From assembly GCA_003184365.1 (NCBI GenBank), contig NKYR01000007.1, positions 1 to 64,000 on the forward strand: a stretch of DNA of 64,000 bases, in the 5' to 3' direction. Shown here piece by piece: positions 11,785 through 23,117 of the stretch. The notes beneath the pieces are model-generated. The model was not told the DNA's origin and made no database searches. It saw only the letters and a list, made by a program, of their open reading frames with translations. The position numbers were made by a program, and so were the translations under genes. This DNA comes from Evernia prunastri. Lineage: Eukaryota; Ascomycota; Lecanoromycetes; Lecanorales; Parmeliaceae. Every line of letters begins with the position of its first letter. Within the stretch, counting starts at the first letter, position 1.

Positions 11785-12335
11785 GGATTTAGCTCGGCGG
11801 ACCATAAGAAACTTCGGTCTCTTTCTAGTTCGCACTTCACTGCCAGATAATAGCTTGGCGAAATCTGACGATGCAGTTTTGGTTGCTTTGGGGTATTTTG
11901 AATGATACAGGTTATAGTCGGGTAATGATGGCTAGGTTTAGACACATTCCTTATGCAATTCCTAGCTAGACGTGCGCTTCTCTAGGCTCTGATACTTCTG
12001 GCCTCGAGATAGCGATATAAGCCTGCCTGGCTCCCCGGTATAGTCTATTGTGGACCATGCAACACGGCTGTATTTTGGCGCATGCGTGATAGTTGCTAGA
12101 CGCGCGTGTTGTGAGCCAAGTCCCACATCCTGTACACTTGTCCGATAATCGCTGAGGGTAGGTAGTGTAGCATGTTTTCCAAAAACAAAAAAAAGCAAAT
12201 GTCAATAACGCGATATCCATACTTTTCTTTACTATCAAAATATCACACTTCTTAACAATCCGACGCGCTAAACCGCCCTATACTTGCAGTAATCCTACTC
12301 GCATTGTTCCCTTATCCTTTTTAGAGTTCACACTA
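11785..12335. other. Intergenic region downstream of the Zn2Cys6 regulator
   Basis: About 550 bp without a supportable gene; presumably the 3' ends of the regulator and of the doubtful minus-strand gene. No repeat or RNA structure was recognised. Confidence 0.5.
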
Positions 12336-12980
12336 TCATAGTTCCGAAAGGCTATCTTCTTCGAAAGTAGCAGAGTCAAATTGTTGGAGTATTTGATTAG
12401 AAAGCAAGTGAAGTAGGTTTGCATAATCCACGGGGATACCGAAGGCCAACGAAGCGGCCTCTCCAACATCCAAATTTGGGTACGCTCTAAGGCCTACCTA
12501 TCAATGAGACACACAGAGAGGAACCCACCTTCCGACACTGTCACGAACGTGCTCTTCCTTTGAGGCACTCACTTTTGCATTCGCCCCATTTTGGTCACTG
12601 TCATCAGCTGTGGGTGGGGTTGGTTGGAGCGTCCGATTGACTGGCAGGGCTTGCAACGGCACCAACGGCTTTGAAGCAGCTTCCACATCATAGGGACTTT
12701 CAAATCTGGAGCTTTTATTGGGGGATGTGGAAAGACGTGGGCAAGCGGAAGGCCTTCTGTGGGCACCCAACGGCTTCTTCGTCGTTCTTCAACCTTTGGA
12801 CTAAGTCACGAAGCTGCGCAAACGATCTGGGATTGCAAAATGGAAAGCATAGAACATGAGCTGGCACTTGCGGGGAAAGCTTAATCTTCGGCGGTGAATC
12901 CCGACAGGAATCCTAGAATCTAATCCAGAGAGTAGCGTTAGGTACTCCGTGGTCATCTGTTCACTTTGGGGCGCCTCCAT
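12336..12980 (-). CDS. Possible small spliced gene, function unknown
   Basis: A minus-strand model with ATG at 12980 and stop at 12336 can be built from three exons. The first exon begins MEAPQSEQMTTEYLTLLSGL. The middle exon is rich in Ser/Pro/Asp and contains SRFESPYDVEAASKPLVP. A good intron, about 12496-12536 (GTGGGT to CTTAG), then restores AYPNLDVGEAASLAFG and FGIPVDYANLLHLLSNQ. The first intron (donor GTGCCA near 12888, acceptor CCCACAG near 12760) is less certain. No domain is recognised. It could be a fragment of a larger regulator or a chance reading; the last exon looks the most protein-like. Confidence 0.35.
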
Positions 12981-13108
12981 GATTCATGAAAATCCGGACA
13001 ATGCACTACCTGCCCGTCGAGGAACAAGATTGGGGAGGACTTTCTGATTTATGTACGAAAGCACAATGAGTTTACCAGACGTGCAGCCCTTGCACCACAC
13101 AGACCGAA

Positions 13109-15182
13109 TCAGATCGTATACCTGAAATCCTCCGAGCCTTCCAGGATCGTCTCGCCCTTATCGGCTCGCCTGTTGGCACGGTAGTAATACCCACTGAGAC
13201 CCAACACGGAGAAGATAACCAAGCAATTGCATCTACACATAATCAGAAAAAGTCAGTACATCTCACTTTCTAACCCTTTTCTTTCAAACGCAACAAAGAA
13301 CGTCTGACAAGACTCACGCAATAGCCGCACTAATCCCCGGTATATACCTCGGCTTATCCTGCGCCCTGAAAATCGTCCCCCCGCTGATGCCCCCAATACC
13401 CCCAAACGCCACGAACAGCGCACTCGTCAGTGCCCGCTTCCACTGGCCCCGGACATTATTCGCCTGGTAGGCCAGCGCGGTCGGGATGTTGGCGTTGGTG
13501 CCAGCCGTGACCAGGAAGACGCCGAAGTAGCGGGCCCCGCTTGAGGCGGCGAAACCCATGATGGGGAGACCGATCAGGGCGACCAGGGAATTGGCGATGA
13601 GGATGGGACCACGCACGTGGAAGCGGTCGCCGAGGTAGGCGGAGATGGTCATGAGGATGGCGGCGAGGGCGTACTAAGAGCGGGTGTCAGTTGATTTTTG
13701 TGAATCTTTCGCGGTGGCGATATGGCGAAGGTGAGATAGGCGGGGTCGGGGGCGACGGAGGGAGCATGATAAGGAAAGTATTATCCGAATGTTTTGGAGG
13801 CACTCACCGGAGGAGCAACCAAGCATTGTGACGCTGCTGTACTGAAGCCCAATCCGGTATTCAGAATGATGGGTAAAAAGACTGATATGGAGGTGGTGAC
13901 GGTTATGATGAAGCTGTGCCACAAAGGACATACATATGTCAGCAGCCTGATCGGAATTGTCGAGATGCACAATCCGCTAGGGAGTAACGCCCATGGAGTG
14001 GGAGCACTTACAAAGAGATCAATGCAAGAATCCATATTTTGATATCAAGGGCAGGTTTCAAGAAGCGAGCCACGGTGAAGCGCTCAGGTATAGCATCGTC
14101 TCGATCCTTGTTGATTCGTCGAATCACAAAGTCCCGCTCGTCTTTGCTAAGGAAATTCCATGATTGATCCGCTTTCTCTGGGAAGTCGACAAGGAAGAAG
14201 TATGCAAAAAAAGAAGATAGGCATGTGATCTTTGAGAAGCATCAGAGTTACGATACCTTTCAGTTGGGATCGCAGTATGGGAACGAAACCTACAATGCCC
14301 TCGATAATGAAAATCCACCGCCAGCCCGTCTTACCAGCCAGACCGTCCATCTGCATTAAGCCATAGGCTAAGATCCCCCCAAACGCAGAGGCAAGAACAC
14401 CGATCACGTAGAAGGCGCAATATCGCTTCCCCACATCGTCTAGTCACAGCAGTCAGGAAGAAGCACGAAGCGATCAACGGTTTACGTACAGCGAGAGTAC
14501 CAAGTCGCCAGCAGATACACGACACTCGGATAAAGGCCGGATTCGAGAATTCCAAGCACGACACGAAGACCGAGCATGTCGGTCCACTTCCTGACAAAGC
14601 CGAACCCCTGGATAGGCTGAGCTGTGACCAATTTGCCTCGGGGGGGTAGGGAACCTACGATTTCCGTCGCGCCCCACAAGAGGGCGATGGACGCTAGGAA
14701 CTTTCGAGGGCCGACTTTACGACTCAAAACGGTCGCGAGAGGTTGGAATATCACGTAGGTAGGAAAGAAGACCAAGACCACAGTTGACTGCGACCCAAAA
14801 TCAGAAGACAAAAAGCAACCCCAATGAAGCAAACTTACGTATCGAAACCCCACATCCAGCGAGAGCTCCTTTGTCATACTAATAAGCAGAAGGCAGGTCA
14901 GATCCAATCAGGCAAATCCAATGGATCTCGAATGAGTTTTGGGAACGCTCACCCCGCAATCGAGGCATTGCCCAGGTTGCCGCGGTCGATGAGTGAGAAG
15001 CAGTACAGCAGTCCGCAAGTGACGACCAGCCTTCGATCAATGCGGTGGACAATAGCTCTCTGCTCTTTGTACGAGTACACCGGGTCCTGGTCGATCAATG
15101 ACTCCGAGGCAGTCTCTGGACCGAGAGCGTTCCTGCTATTCACGCTGTCGTCGCTAGCTTTCTCGTCGGCTTCGGTATACAT
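13109..15182 (-). CDS. MFS permease, anion:cation symporter (DAL5/allantoate-like) family
   Basis: A plasma-membrane importer of the major facilitator superfamily, ACS/DAL5 branch, which in fungi takes up small organic anions, vitamins or ureides. ATG 15182 begins an acidic cytosolic N-terminus and leads to a first helix holding CFSLIDRGNLGNASIAG, the family's R-x-N-x-GNA signature. Later exons hold GILESGLYPSVVYLLATWY (helix 4 region) and GWRWIFIIEGI (helix 6). The last large exon contains GTNANIPTALAYQANNVRG and ALTSALFVAFGGIGG, and a final short exon ends in RADKGETILEGSE and the stop at 13109. About eight exons are needed; several junctions (for example 13800-13680 and 14130-14050) were not fixed precisely. 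The substrate is unknown. Confidence 0.88.
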
Positions 15183-15690
15183 GTTGAGTGTGTACTTCGG
15201 ATCAAAGGATTGTAAAGATGGCAGAAACGTACGAGGACATGGCAAGAGACTTTATCTAGGACAATGGAAGCTTTGTGGGTTTCCCCACATCTTAGTGCAA
15301 GATGTCATATTCTCAGAGAAGATCTAGCTCTCCAGATAGGTTGCAAGCGGCGTACTATTGACGGGTCAATGACTCCTCGATTTGACATGGAAGAACGTCG
15401 ATCTAAAAGTGCAGCTTCCTAGGGTGAAAGAGGAAAATAGCGTGATATAGGGTTTCCGGTAAGCGCAGCAATCAGACGGCAGCTCACCCCCGCGGACGCT
15501 TCTAGGGCGACGACTACGGAGCGGGATGGGTAGTGAGTAGAGTAGTAGTAGTGATAGTAGATTTAGGGGCGCGGGAGGTACATATAGTAGTTGTTCTCAG
15601 TAAAGGTGTAGGTTATGGGCCGGAGCGGATTAGATGGGAGCGGGTTGATATTAATGTACTTATTTACTCACAAGTTGAATCCCATCGCGA

Positions 15691-15718
15691 TTCTTGTTCT
15701 TGTTCTTGTTCTTGTTCT
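15691..15718. repeat. TTCTTG microsatellite
   Basis: Four full tandem TTCTTG units plus a partial one. It lies in the long gap and has no evident function. Confidence 0.9.
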
Positions 15719-16000
15719 CCGCGGACGCTGTGACGGATAACCTATACCGCAAGCATACATAAGGTAGTTCTCGGTCAGGTCTAGCGTCCAAATGACTACC
15801 TTATGTACTATATCAATCTCTGTCTCATCAACACTTTATATAGTATCCTCTTTGATTGAGCTGATCGGTCATACTTCGCAATCATAATGGCGAACCCCGC
15901 CACCTCGCGTGCCCGGTACCTTAATAAATGCCAAGCACAAGCGTCTGGCAGACTGGCACACTACCTTACCTAAGGTAAGGCTTAACAATAAGCTAACTAT

Positions 16001-16092
16001 CCCCTTGTGCGATGGTAATTCACACCCTACCCCGGGGGGTGCGCTATCCGGGTAGTCCCGGGGTAGGGTGTGAATTACCATCGCACAAGGGG
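16001..16092. repeat. Perfect 36-bp inverted repeat with 20-bp spacer
   Basis: The arm 16001-16036 is the exact reverse complement of 16057-16092, with a 20-bp spacer. The arms begin CCCCTTGTGCGATGG and contain GGTAATTCACACCC. The similarity continues imperfectly a few bases outward. A transcript would form a very stable hairpin. It could be a foldback/MITE core, a target of recombination, or a hairpin RNA source. No transposase is nearby. Confidence 0.9.
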
Positions 16093-16197
16093 GTATCTAG
16101 TACCATAGTATCAGAAATACCCCAACACCAATGCTCCCCATGTCCCACCCCCAATTCTGGGACTACCAGTCCAGATCGTTTAACTGAACCGTCCAAT

Positions 16198-16227
16198 GGA
16201 CCGTCTGATTGGAATACCAGACGGTCC
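16198..16227. repeat. Short hairpin, 10-bp stem
   Basis: GGACCGTCTG at 16198-16207 and its reverse complement at 16218-16227 flank a 10-bp loop. It lies about 100 bp from the larger inverted repeat and shares related GACCGT pieces with its surroundings, so both may belong to one degenerate element. Confidence 0.7.
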
Positions 16228-16777
16228 GGACTCGTGGTCTGACGATGAGCATGTGTAGCCTCATGTGGCCTAGTGAATATTCGGTCATAACTGCATAGGT
16301 ACATCTGATAAATACTCTTACCATTACAGGTACTCGTATGGAAGCGGGCATGGCGACAGCGACAGCGACGTGAAGGACTCAGGAGTTCTACAGAATAGCT
16401 ACACCTACCCGTACTCTAGATAGCAAATAGACTATACAAGACCTCAAATTTAAAACAATTTCATACCTATATAACGAAAATATGGTCTAAGGTACTGCTT
16501 ATTATTACCATCAAGTCCTAGCCTCTGCCAAGCACCTTGCTAGTTCTCCAGGTGCGCGTCATTTTTGGGTTGGGTAATTTTCCAGGCGACAAAGCTCCAA
16601 CTTCCCAGCAAACAGTCAATGTGCCAGACCACTGTCAACCGTTCAACACTCTGTTTACTACTACTTCCCATTCAAATTATCCATCTGCTTCTCCTTGTCT
16701 CTCTTGTCCTTCTCACTCCGCACCTCTGATCCAGGTACAATCTTATTCCCCAAAGAAGCTCAGCTCTTGCCGGCAAG

Positions 16778-19425
16778 ATGTTTATGCTCAGAAATGGTAA
16801 GTCTCTGTCCAATTTGGGACCCTGTGTATCACCCTCGCACATGGCAGCATTCGACCCCAAATTTGGAGCTTGATGCCTACTTTCCACCGCTCATAGACAC
16901 ACGTACACTTCCTTCCCAGATTCCTTCACCAAACCCCCCTCCTCCCCCTCTTTCTTTCCCCCTCTCCATCCGTCAATGCTGACTGTCACCGACCAATAGC
17001 AACCAAGTATCTCTTTGGCAACGCTTCTAAGGAGTCTATTATCGAAATATCACAAGGGAAACTTTACCTGGTCCGCCCCTTGTCGCCTAAAGGAACATCA
17101 GAGCTCATCTTCAAAGATGCTGCTGCAAGCATTCGGCGAACAAGCCAAGAGTATCATTACGAGATTGTCATCCAACGAGCCTACGAGGAGGGCGAGGCAG
17201 AGCTAGCAGCAGAAGATGATGATGAGGACGGTGCCACCGACGCTTTAGATTCGGAGAAAGACGAGAAGACTTTCCTTCTTGACCAGAGCTTGCACTTCAG
17301 ATCTGAGATTAGGGAAGACGGAGAGAAAGTTTTCGCTTGGCAAGATCTGAGTGGCGACCCTGGAGACCTTTACGAATTCATCTGCGACGAATCTGTCAAG
17401 CCTGGAGAAGTGAGCACCTTTGAGATTGTTGCAATCGAATGCCAATACGAAAGGAAGTACCGGAAGCCAAAGGAAACTGCCACCGATCGACAATTACAAC
17501 AGTTCAACTTCACCGAGCAACCGATACCGAACGCCAGTCCTGTAGCAAGTCCTATTGTCAAGCCTCTCATAGCGCCTCCAACCAAGGGCCAAGCTGTGAC
17601 AAACACGCCGGCGGCAGGTACAAAGGAGAGGTCAGTTGCAAAGACGTCGCCAAAGCAGAAGGCTTCGAAGCGTGAAAATACTCCTACAAAGGCTCCTCCA
17701 TCAGCAGTAATGCCTAGTACACAGGAGACTCTCACGAAAGAAAGAGCAGAACTACATCTTTTCGATTTTGAATCGGGTTCTTTCATCCTTCAGGACCCTT
17801 CCGTTGTGGCCACAGTCTCAGAAACAGGCAACTGGCAGTACTGGCTACAAATCAGTGGCGGAGAGAGAGAGTGGCTTGGTCAACGAGTCGTAGCAGACCT
17901 CAACCCGGTCTTCAACTTCGAATACCTGTCATTCATCTTCAATCACTATACCGAGGATGGATCTGCTTATTCATGGCTCCTAAGATTCAAGGATCAGGAG
18001 ACCGAAGAACGCTTTCAAGATGGGTTAATGCGGGCACTTTGGGAACAGTTGAATGAGACAAAGTGGAAGAAGGTCAATAAAGATGACCAACAATATGTCT
18101 TGGATGCGTTTCAAGATCTTACGATGGACGATGCCCCTGCCGAAGAGGACGAAGAGGAAGAAGAGGTCGAAGATGATGGACAAAAGAGTGAGCATTACGA
18201 CAGTGACGAATCTGAAGATGATGTTGTGACACGGGACGACGATGGTAATGTCAACTCTAAGCTAGCTGTTGGCTACAAGCACGATCGGTCCTTCGTCGTG
18301 CGCGGATCGAAGATTGGGGGATTCAAGCACACTCCCAACAACAACCTAGAGTTTTCGACAAACATCTCAAAGGTCGAAACACCAGGTGGCAAACTATTCA
18401 GTCCAGACAAGGTCATGCTGCACTCTGAAGACAACAACATGATTCTCCAAAACAAGGACAACCCTAATTCTCTGTATCGAATGGACCTCGAGTATGGCAA
18501 AGTCGTTGATGAATGGAAAGTTCATGACGAGATAAGCGTGAAGTCCTTCGCACCTGACAAGGTATGTTTGCAAATTTCACGTGCTCGACGATATCAAACT
18601 AAGCAAGCCTAGAAATATGCACAAATGACAGGAGAACAAACCTTTCTCGGTCTTTCTGACAATGCCCTGTACCGCATTGACCCCCGTTTGTCTGGCAACA
18701 AGCTTGTAGACTCACAGCTGAAGCAATACGCTGCGAGCTCGAAAAATGCGTTCTCACATGCAGCAACTACCGAGCAAGGCTACATTGCTGTTGCCTCGGA
18801 CAAAGGCGACATCCGGTTGTTCGACCGTCTCGGTATCAATGCCAAAACGGCCATCCCTGCCCTTGGCGAAGCCATCATCGGTTTAGACGTATCCGCTGAT
18901 GGTCGGTGGGTCCTCGCTACCTGCCGAACATACCTGATGCTTATCGATGCCTTGCAACATGACGGCAAGAACGAGGGCAAGCTGGGCTTTGAGAAGTCCT
19001 TCGCCAAGGATTCCAAGCCTCAACCTCGCCGTCTCGCTCTAACACCCAGCCATGTCGCTCAGTCCCAATACGAGACCAAGGCGGCATTATCTTTCACGCC
19101 TGCACGCTTCAACGCTGGAGTTGACGACAAGGAGACGTCCATAGTCACAGCCACAGGTCCATTCATCATTACCTGGAACATGAAGAAGGTGCTCAATGGA
19201 CGGAAGGATCCTTACACCATCAAGCGGTATGAGGAAGAGGTCAAGGCCGACGACTTCAAGTACGGTAGCGACAAGAACGTCATCGTGGCCCTGCCCAACG
19301 AAGTGAACATGGTAGCTAAGCAGAGCTTCAAGAAGCCAACGCGGGAGAGTATTGCTGCCACCCCGAGACAAAGCGGCGCAAGGAGGAGATTAGGAAGGGA
19401 CGAAGTCGTCAACTCGCCTTACTGA
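16778..19425 (+). CDS. VID27: Vacuolar import and degradation protein Vid27
   Basis: A cytoplasmic protein linked in yeast to vacuolar import and degradation of gluconeogenic enzymes; the biochemical role is unclear. Exons are 16778-16796, 17000-18561 and 18613-19425, giving 797 residues with a consistent frame. The 19-nt first exon encodes MFMLRN, and the second opens with TKYLFGNASKESIIEI, typical of the family's N-terminus. An acidic stretch follows near residues 65-80 and a Lys/Pro/Ser-rich linker near 170-230. A PH-like central part contains FDFESGSF, and a long Asp/Glu run lies near residue 370. The C-terminal beta-propeller-like half includes the conserved KYAQMTGEQTFLGLSDNALYR directly after the second intron. 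A C/T-rich stretch lies in intron 1 just before its acceptor. The gene converges with the AP-1 beta gene. Confidence 0.93.
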
Positions 19426-19936
19426 TGCCGATCACGGGTCACGGGTTTTCTTAGAAAGACGGTAAGGATATCGTGGTGCGTTGTGCAGATTAATGATTAC
19501 GATGGCGTATGGCAAATTTGATGATTCCAGGCGTTGGATCTGCTTCGAAGATATCCCACCTGCGTTCGCTTTCAAAGTGATGCTTTAGGTAGCCCTAGGT
19601 AGAATACAGAGATAGGTAAAACACGCTTCATGCCATCGTGAACGGCCAAGAGATCCCGCAAATAACAGTTCATCCGCTGTGTACCTTAGATAGGTTTTGA
19701 GGAGACCCTGTCTCGGAATCTCGACTCTATGGCTCGGTCTAAAAAGCACAAGGTGAGAACATGTTCGAGTGTCAAGCTAGGTGATACATGATGTGCGCTC
19801 TATCGCCATTCCGCATACACTTGCTGGATGCGGTCAGTCCAACACACGGTCCTTTCCGGCAACGCTGCACCAGAGTACTCGATGCACGCCCGTCCACAAA
19901 CGCCACAGCAATGCCGCAAGCCCGCTTACCCCCCGC
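19426..19936. other. Convergent 3' intergenic region
   Basis: About 510 bp between the stops of VID27 and AP-1 beta. It contains TAGGTAGCCCTAGGTA-type motifs near 19588. No gene is seen. Confidence 0.6.
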
Positions 19937-22293
19937 TCAAAACAGCCCCAGCAGATCCTCATTCGTCTTCTTGCCCCCCTGAAGCTGCTGCCCCGCCGGC
20001 GGCGGCTGGCTCGCGGCGCTCAGGTCCAGGTTCGCAAAGCCACCGAGCACGTCCTCGTTGCTCATGCCCGTCGCGTTTCCGTTCGGTTGCTGCCCGAAGC
20101 CGCCGGCGCTCCCGGCGGACAATCCCATCAGGTCGTCCAGATTGCCCCCTGAAGACGGCAGCTTGGGCCCGTCGGCGACGGCCGGAGAGTTGATGCGCTG
20201 GGGGGTGCCCGCCAGACCTTCGAGGCCGGACATGCCTGACAGCGGAGACTTTTGGGCCGATGCGGGTGCTGCGCCGTCGAAGTCGATATCGAGCAAATTC
20301 TCGGCGTTGGCTTGCGGTGGGGGGGCGCCCGACACCGCAGCCGCCGCTGCGGCAGCGGCGAGAGGGTTTTCCCGGGCGTTCTGCATCTGTTCTTCGATAG
20401 CGGCCTTCTGGACGGCGTCGGCACCATAGCGACCTTGGCCGATGAAGGATTCGGGGGGCTTGTGGTAGACGGAGGCGAGAGTGGAGAGTTCTGTTAGCAA
20501 GCGTTCGAGGAGTGCAGGTGGCAGAGATTGGATGGTCGTGGTGATAGGTGGCTTGTCCGATAGAACAACATTCTTTGCGATCTGGGGGTTGCTGGACAGG
20601 AGGCGCCAGTAAACGTATGCTCTATCGCGAACGTCAGGATTATCGTTTTCGGCAGTGGCTGACTGGAAGATTTTCTGGACGAGGGTTTGTGCTTGGGGTT
20701 GGTCGGGCTTTTTCAGGAAGAATTTGACAACGGCCGTCAATATTTGCAGTTGGGTCTGCTCCTAGTCAGTACGAGTTTTGGCCTAGCCAGTCTTTGGTGT
20801 CACTTACTTGTGTAAATTCTTCCATGAAGCCGTCCACAAAACCAGTAAGAATATCACCAGCATTGCTGATCTTCTCCGCATACTCCCCGACAATCCAGAT
20901 CAATGATCCTCGGGCGTTAGGCTCGTCTAATTCGTCGATACATTTGCACAAAGTAGGTATTATCCCCTCGTAACCTGGGTACTTGCGGAAGATGTCTTTA
21001 ATGACCACGATCGCCTCTTGTACCACATAATTGACCTTGGTGTTGATGAGATCCAGCAGAGTATTTACGCATCTCTCAGTGGCGCTTTCGATCTTGATGG
21101 CGACTTGCCCTATTGCTTTCACAGCCCGCTTCACGATGTCCATGTCAACTTCGAGGGCGTACTCCTTCAACTCGGCCAAAAGCTGATCGACGTTCTTATC
21201 GTTGGCTATTCGTACCATTATCTCAAGCTTCTCGAATTTGATATATGAAGGGTCGTTGTATTTGCAGAAGAAGACACGCAGCTCTTTGCTCAAAATGTCA
21301 GGTTGCTTTTGAAGAAGAAGATCGATGTTCCGTAGGGCGACATATTGAACTTCGGGTGGTGAAGCGACGAGAGTGACTGTGGACCATTAGCATGAACATA
21401 CCCAATTTTCAGGAAGGAGACGAACCAAGAGGAGGTGCCATCTTCTTCAAATAGGATTTTGCGGTCTCTGGACTTATGTACTTCATGTGCAGGAAGACAC
21501 ACTTGACCGCAGCAAGGACAACGCTCGGGTTGACATGTTGGAATTGCGGTGACACTCTCTCGCAGATGTGCTCTGCTTCTTTGACATCCGCTGCTTTGTG
21601 ATCCGCTAGTGTTGTTAGTATCGTCACCCTTCCCCACTCCGTGCACTCGTTCAAGGCCATCAGCATCTTCTTGAGGGTATTCGATGATATCTGTAAGGCT
21701 CGCGTCTCTGGCGCCGCCTCGCTGATTTCTGCCAGAGCTGTGACCGCGTTCGCTACAACCATAGGATTTGGGTCTCCCATCAATTCTTGTAATGTCTCTA
21801 GAAACCCATTCTCCAGGCACAAAGCAGGATTCAAATCGAAGAGCTTGGCCACGCATATTGCTGCGGTCTTTCGGACGTAGGGCGATTCGTCCCGTAAAGT
21901 CTTTCTCAGCGGCTCCTCCATGTAATCCACCATCTTTTCCACCCTGATGCATCCCATTGTCCGTATTGCTAGTGCTCGTACCAGCGGATTTGGATCCTCT
22001 GAGTCTTGAACGAACGTATTCACGGCGAGGATACAAAGATCTGGATGTGATTTTGCGTAATTCATGAGGTATAGGTAGACGAGCTTCTTCTGATCAAGAT
22101 CCGCCGTTGCTATATTCTTCAGGACATCTGGAAACAGTGCGGAGACGTCTTTCCCCAATGTCATGGACATGATAGTCTTCTGAATAGCTTCCTTCCGTTC
22201 GTAGGCATACTGTGAGACCAGACCTGCCCTGAGCTCGAATGTTTCTCCCTTTCTGGGAGCCGCAAACTGGGCCTTTATCCTGTTGACCGCCAT
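19937..22293 (-). CDS. APL2: AP-1 adaptor complex beta subunit (beta-adaptin)
   Basis: The large beta subunit of the AP-1 clathrin adaptor, acting at the trans-Golgi network and endosomes. Exons are 22293-21426, 21376-20808 and 20761-19937; they sum to 754 codons with stop. The first exon opens MAVNRIKAQFAAPRKGE and carries the armadillo/HEAT trunk (IRTMGCIRVEKMVDYMEEPL, SPYVRKTAAICVAKL), which continues through LIWIVGEYAEKI in exon 2. The third exon ends the trunk with RDRAYVYWRLLS and leads into an Ala/Pro/Gly-rich hinge. The hinge contains a clathrin-box-like LLDIDFDG, and the C-terminus NEDLLGLF is a second LL-acidic type motif. There is no clear ear domain, as is usual for the fungal subunit of this length. 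AP-2 beta is the alternative, but the hinge and length favour AP-1. Confidence 0.92.
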
Positions 22294-23117
22294 ATTTTAT
22301 GGCCAATGTCTGGACCTGCGACCAAAGCCGCGCTGCTGTCCGACTTGATCAAACCCACAGGCTGCTGCAGATGGCGGGATTGGTGGTGATTATACGCTCC
22401 AGCCGCTGATTGATTGATTGGACTCGCCTGCACTATATCGCAATAGCAGTACCCATCCAGAATGCCCTATATCATTTACAATAGGGTCAAAGTGCGCTTT
22501 GTGGATGAAAGGATTGTTGACTTTGAGGTAGTTGGCGTCGACGGCTTAGTTGTCTCCGCGAAGCTTTCTGACAACCGCTCCACCGACACTCTTCATTCAT
22601 TACAAGGTTGACAATCTCAGCCTGAGCATCGAACTAAAACAAAGAGCCTCGGATGGTATTCACTCTCAAATCTGGCTCCTTGACTATAGTGTACTGACCT
22701 AAATGCAGGCCAATCTACCAAATCTTCGACGGCTGTTCGTTGATGCGAGGACTGAGGCGGAGGAGAGCTCCTATTCTAGGAACGCTGTGAGATGCTTTGA
22801 ACCTTATTCATGGATTACACAGCTAACATGTCGGAGTTCTACAACTTAATTCTTTTCATGTCCTCCGTCGCTGCTTTCAGTCTTATAGCCCAACGAATGA
22901 GTAGTGGCAAGACAGCTTTGGGCCATTGATCAGACTTGATGGCTTTATCTCAGTGATGCTAGATCTCTCATACCCGACGAACCTCGAATATTAAAGCAAA
23001 TAGCACAGCTCGATGTTAGAAAGCCGGCAGCAACCCAGACAAATTTACTTATACAGACGTTTACTTCGAAGGCTTTCGCAGAAAGCCATGCGTGACGGAA
23101 CAAGAGCCAGGTAACTT
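22294..23117. other. Intergenic region with a doubtful short reading
   Basis: About 820 bp between the AP-1 beta start and the 3' end of the DEK_C protein gene. A short plus-strand reading occurs near 22462 (listed separately). A second open stretch follows possible splice sites near 22730-22850. No domain was recognised. Confidence 0.45.
22462..22611 (+). CDS. Short ORF, possible first exon of an unknown gene
   Basis: A 49-residue reading starting MPYIIYNRVKVRFVDERI and continuing VDFEVVGVDGLVVSAKL. The alternating hydrophobic pattern is protein-like. Immediately downstream another frame reads VDNLSLSIELKQRASD, and after a possible intron ANLPNLRRLFVDAR. These may be exons of one small gene divergent from AP-1 beta, or chance. 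I do not recognise it. Confidence 0.25.
   Translation: MPYIIYNRVKVRFVDERIVDFEVVGVDGLVVSAKLSDNRSTDTLHSLQG

Larger units (their letters stand above)
15183..16777. other. Intergenic region with repeats between accessory and core blocks
   Basis: About 1.6 kb without a gene. It holds a TTCTTG microsatellite (15691-15718), several TACCTTA/TAAGGTA motifs (15910-15980), a perfect 36-bp inverted repeat (16001-16092) and a smaller hairpin (16198-16227). The right end is the promoter of the VID27 gene. Confidence 0.7.

Noticed and set aside
21290..22036. A 248-residue minus-strand reading within the AP-1 beta gene
   Set aside because: It overlaps the adaptin trunk in another frame and has no recognisable motif.
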